Position numbers and translations under genes: made by a program. A DNA stretch of 64,000 bases, taken from Schistosoma haematobium (lineage: Eukaryota; Platyhelminthes; Trematoda; Strigeidida; Schistosomatidae). Below the pieces are notes generated by a model. The model was given only the letters and a program-made list of their open reading frames with translations. It was not told where the DNA came from and ran no database searches. Positions 59,946 through 64,000 of this stretch are shown here, piece after piece; the first letter of the stretch is position 1; each line of letters starts with the position of its first letter. The stretch lies in NCBI RefSeq assembly GCF_000699445.3, contig NC_067196.1, positions 32,260,616 to 32,324,615 of the forward strand, read 5' to 3'.

Positions 59946-60224
59946 TGTTAGATTTCAAATTAAAAACAGAAATATAAATTGAATCAATGTCATCATTAGA
60001 AATTGTATGAGTCCAAAGAACGAGAAGTCATAATATCGTCTTAAGACAACTATATAAAATTCGACTAAATAATTTACTCAATTTACCAAAATCTACTAAT
60101 CGTACAGCCACATATTTCTGTTCATTCTATAAAACAATACAGCCAGTGCTTTGTGGATTTTTATGCATTTTCAGCTTATACACTTTATACATATTTCGAT
60201 CTACTAGTCACTTAAAGTTAGACT

Positions 60225-60420
60225 ATCATGGAAAACGTGAAAGCACTGAATAGCCTTTTCGTCCTATTGTGGGACTCAGTAGTGCGCATCCCTGGTCCCG
60301 CCTCGCGAGATTTGAACCCAGGACATATCGATGTTTTTTTCCTTGTTGAGAAGATTTATCACGCACCTAATGTCATTAATGAGCTTCTGTCTGATAACCC
60401 CATTAGCAAAGAGAGATGAC
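60225..60420 (-). mobile_element. Hammerhead retroposon on - strand, degenerate
   Basis: On the - strand a B box GGTTCAAATCTC (60318 down to 60307) is followed about 30 nt later by a hammerhead-like domain (60291 down to 60233). Stem II is perfect: GTCC, loop CACAATA, GGAC (60275 down to 60261), followed by GAAAA. The strand before stem II reads CTGA then directly GTCC, so three bases of the CUGANGA core are missing. The cleavage triplet reads ATT, still an NUH. Stem I is partly kept (GCACTA/CAGTGC). The 5' tRNA-like part (TTATCAGACAGAAGC region) is weak. No target-site duplication was found. Confidence 0.65.
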
Positions 60421-61189
60421 ATGGTCAGGTAAAATCCCAGAGTAGTAGAGATAGTAAAAGTATGGGCGATAATAGTTGTATCCGTAAAAGATTAAATGAA
60501 AGGTTGCATCCGGGAATTGTTTATGGACTTTTATATATATTCTTTGAAGGTAACTAGATTGTATACATTTACATTTTTTTTTACCATATGTCTTCATTTG
60601 ACCTATTAGGTACAATTATATGATTTATTGTTTTAAGTTTTTTCACGATCTATTAGTTACCGTCTCTCATATTCACAGCCACTTTTGGCTTGATCTGGTA
60701 TAACTGTCATTTTTCGTTTCGAGGTGTTATGAGGTCTAGTCTGCCTGTATATAAACTATGTGGATTATCCATATAGTAGAGGCGAATATTGTTCTCTGGT
60801 CTCAACGGGTAGGGCTAGGTGAGAAACTACAATATTGAGGACCAATGAGGATTCAGAGTTGACGCAAGACTGATAGTACGGTTGAGATATCAATGTTTTA
60901 ACACGGGAACTAGGTCATATAAGTCAGTATTCTGATTGGCAATTTTTTCAGTGGCACAAGTCATCACAATTGACATAGCAAAAACAATAATGCTAGCAGT
61001 GAAAATGGCACTCTCTTCGGAAAAATTGCAGTCACCATTACAGCAGCAGATGATAACTTCTCAACAGTAACTCGTGGAAGCAGTTTTGGGGAGACTTTCT
61101 ATTCAACAACATATATATAGGCAAACTAAACATATGGGATGTACCAGTGAGCGAAATATGCACGATAAAAATTCCAAATAGTAACCATG
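60421..61189. other. Non-coding, probable repeat debris
   Basis: From about 60680 to 61190 composition is less AT-rich than typical background, as in other element remnants. No coding motif, promoter or paired repeat was recognised. Confidence 0.35.
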
Positions 61190-63600
61190 TAGACCTAAGC
61201 CATGTAGTCTACACAACTTATCATGGGATATTCCGATTGTCAGTGATTTTCTCGACTGATGTTATGCTTTGATTCGGAACCCTAGCTTTCTTCCACTCTA
61301 CTTCTAAACCAGATAACACCGCTCCTCGAGGTACGCGGTGGTTGGGCATACGTAATAAATTTCCCAACCACCTTAATCGATGAAGATTTACTACCTCATC
61401 AATTGATTTGCCATACTTAGTACCATTTTCTTAACTTGGGGATTACCAACTCCGTGGTCCCAAAACACATGAGCACTGCTTCAAAGAATCCCCGAAAATC
61501 GCCCATTCTTGATGACCATGTTCCACACCCATGGAGTAGAACGGACTTCTGCACAACAACCTCTTCCTTTGGTTAGTAGACTGATATCTGATATACCCCG
61601 TAAGTAGGTTGGTAAAAGCCAGTCGAGCTTTCTGAATCCGTGCGGAGATTTCATCAAACGCCAGACCTTCAGGACTGATGAGAAACTTAAGATAAGTGAG
61701 GCAGTCAGTGAGTTCAACTACTTCATTCCTTGTCACTAATTCAGGCACTGACGTAAGTCAACTCTGAAGTAACATTTTAAATTTGGAGGGGGACAAATGC
61801 ATCAAAAACATGCTTGCTTTGTTGCTTAAGTTAATCAAGAGACTGCATTTTGTCAGCGTCTTCAACAAACAGAACTATATCATCTAAGTCAACAAGTGAA
61901 TCTTTTGGTAGATGATCAATCTTTGATGAGTCAGACGATGAAAGTGTTATCTCTCATAGCATTTCTATGATCAAGTTAAATAAAAATGGGCAAAGTGAAG
62001 AACTCTAACGAACACTTGAAATAACTAATTCCGACTACAGTTTGCCATAAGCTCTTACTCGACTATTAGTGTTCGAGTAGAGGGCATGTACAACGTTAAT
62101 GTACTTCGTTGGTACGTGTTCCAGTGACTGACTGCCACATAACCTCACGAGTCGAATGGTGCTCTAAGGATAAAGAATACAACTACTATCGGATATCAAA
62201 AGTATGTTTATGTTCCAGTCTGCTCTACCTCGCTTTAGATTACTTAGAGCCTTTTCAATTTCGCCAAGAGTTAGGGGACTTACATCATTTTGCCATTAAG
62301 GTTGCTTAGAGATAGCGGATAACTGAGATACTTTCACTAACAATCGAATTTTAATACCCGTTTCCTTGATCAGACTAATCAGTTGTTTACTGTTACTAAT
62401 CATCATCGTCTTCACCATTTCTCAATTCTTAACTTACCAATCCCTACGATTATTAAGTAAAGTTTTTATGAGCCCATGTTTAAGCTGCATCCGCTCCTCA
62501 TGTTAAGAACCAGATGGGATGAGTTCCCAAGCATCTTTCAGTTCTGTAGATCACGATGAAATCCACTGATTTTACTTAACCGTTTGGTTTAATTTATGAG
62601 TAGATGCCATTGATGCTTTCACGGCTTTTCGATACCATGCTAAGTTACCTCGGGGTGAATATTATTTTCATGGTCGACTAATTCCTACAGTTGCTTCTGA
62701 AATGTATTTTTAACATTTTCGTTATTAATTTGGGGTATAAGGGATTTTCTTGTTGTCCAGTAAGATGCAGACAAATAAATGCTCGAACTGTGGCATGATC
62801 CGAGTCTTAACATGTACTCCAGAATGAAAAAGTCTTGTACCGAGCCTCTCCGACGATTGCTGATGAAAATATGATCTTTTCAGACCATTTCTGAGCCGAT
62901 TGTGGAGTTTTTTCACTAAGCTGCAACACCATAAGGTCCGCCTAAACGCCTTTACGATGTTTTGTCAGACCAGGAATAAAATTTCATGGATCCAAAGCAC
63001 TAGCATTCGTGGAGTGTGATGAAGATATACGAAAAGGATTAGTGATTGGGATGAAAGAATTATTAAGAAGCGAATGAGTGATTTGGTCGTGAAAAAGATG
63101 GTCTCAGGTGCTGATAGAAGTATGAGTGATTGTCACGTCATGAAAGGATATTTCTTCTTCAAAGATCTGACAAAAAGCTGAATTAGTTGTGGTCACGGCG
63201 ACCTGAGAGCATGACCACAGAACCTAAGGAACAGCAGCTTGAGGCCAGTTACGCATGAAATTTTTTGGACCTTTTTAACGTGCTAGGTCAGCACTTCAAT
63301 AAAATTTACCACCGGAGACCAAAACCCGAGGTAAGGTGAGGTGTAATATTTCTAGGGTTAGCCCTGTTCTTCCGCTGCAGATGCTGCTTGTTCGAGGGAA
63401 ACATCTTACCACTGTCGAACCCCTCAACAGTCAGCAGTACGACGTTGCTCTCGAACCTTTAGTTGCTTATTTTAGTCTCACCATTCTCAAACCAATCTGC
63501 CTGGCATGGTAGGACCTGTAGGAGCATGTGTTACAGCCAATATAACTAGGTTGAGTCATCACGATAAGCTAGCCCGACCATCACCTCAAGGTAGCAACTA
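61190..63600 (-). mobile_element. Decayed RTE-clade element of a second family, with internal deletions
   Basis: On the - strand, starting near 63600, a leader-like region is followed by the end of an endonuclease (DSDHATVRAFICLHL, about 62790), a linker (NSKQLISLIKETGIKI, about 62390), reverse transcriptase pieces YINVVHALYSNTNSRVRAYG (about 62100), SLCPFLFNLIIEML (about 61985) and DLDDIVLFVEDADKMQSLD (about 61880; the YADD box reads LDD), and the C-terminal VVELTDCLTYLKFLISPEGL (61720), FDEISARIQKARLAFTNLL and LHRLRWLGNLLRMPNHR (about 61370). The SARIQKARLAF and LGxLLRMP blocks differ clearly from the 12.9, 25 and 51-54 kb elements, so it is a separate RTE family. Much of the RT between the linker and RAYG is deleted, and stops are frequent. 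Confidence 0.65.
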
Positions 63601-64000
63601 CGGTTGTTGCATTTACACTACGGATGAATTTGGGTTCGCAAGAAGTTAAACTTAGTACTGCAATCTAATTATAGGATACTAGTTAGCACTAACATATTAG
63701 TGAAAATATAACATTGAAGTAATCTCAAAACTGGTAATCCTTCGAGATATGAGGACAAAGTTTGAAATTCTTAATCGCAAAGTGACATTTGATATATGTC
63801 GCCACTAAAAATTATTTTGATCAGATATTTAGTTGTGAAAACTAGACTACTCTAATGCAGACAATTCTTTTATAAAAATGTAGCTGTCTAAGAAAGTGTG
63901 TGAGTACAGTCAAATGGATGATTGGCAAATAATTACGAATCCCTATCCATTACCTACTCTGTTGTATGATGTAAATAAGAATTGAACCTGAATGCACAGA
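63601..64000. other. Window-edge sequence, nothing recognised
   Basis: AT-rich and non-coding as far as can be seen. Confidence 0.4.

Noticed and set aside
1..64000. CRISPR array, bacterial operon or prophage
   Set aside because: No regularly spaced repeats, no dense gene packing and clear eukaryotic introns and retroelements.

Overview
The window is AT-rich eukaryotic DNA with long introns and many decayed retrotransposons. It most likely comes from a schistosome-type blood fluke (Platyhelminthes, Trematoda). The lineage call rests on four repeat families seen together: short retroposons with a tRNA-like pol III head and a hammerhead-ribozyme tail (the schistosome Sm-alpha type), RTE-clade and CR1-clade non-LTR elements, and Gypsy-type LTR remnants. 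No bacterial-style operon or complete tRNA gene was seen.

Layout. 1-14.3 kb is mostly repeat debris: unclassified repeat blocks, a decayed Gypsy element (about 5.3-7.87 kb) with a CR1-clade element fused to its end (7.87-9.74 kb), a Gypsy RNase H scrap (about 11.3 kb) and a reverse-strand RTE fragment (12.88-13.98 kb). 14.3-39.6 kb holds the main gene, on the + strand. Four exons (14329-16629, 21226-23524, 36101-36382, 39153-39412) join in matching phase (0, 1, 1) to give one frame of 1,713 residues plus a stop, with a poly(A) signal at 39554. The protein is hydrophilic, Ser/Asn/Lys-rich and apparently mostly disordered; I do not recognise it. Its introns carry RTE and CR1 remnants, dispersed repeats and one copy of a 1.5-kb segmental duplication.

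39.6-64 kb is repeat-rich. It contains the second duplication copy (42.16-44.09 kb), split by a 425-bp insertion with a 12-bp target-site duplication; a full-length hammerhead retroposon (44.63-44.91 kb); a head-to-head hammerhead palindrome (45.06-45.40 kb); a near full-length RTE element with a perfect 13-bp target-site duplication (51.2-54.5 kb); a weak tetraspanin-like exon (- strand, 56 kb); a reverse-strand hammerhead retroposon (60.2-60.4 kb); and a second-family RTE remnant (- strand, 61.2-63.6 kb).

The most unusual object is inside the 51.2-54.5 kb RTE element. A 97-bp block interrupts the coding sequence and reads, on the - strand, as the first ~86 nt of 5S ribosomal RNA, including most of its internal promoter region. 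A later one-base deletion restores the reading frame. Next in interest are the hammerhead palindrome, the hammerhead copy that keeps every core catalytic residue, and the insertion whose empty site survives in the paralogous duplicate.

Limits: all comparisons were made by eye. Family names come from visible motifs, and splice sites come from consensus and phase only.
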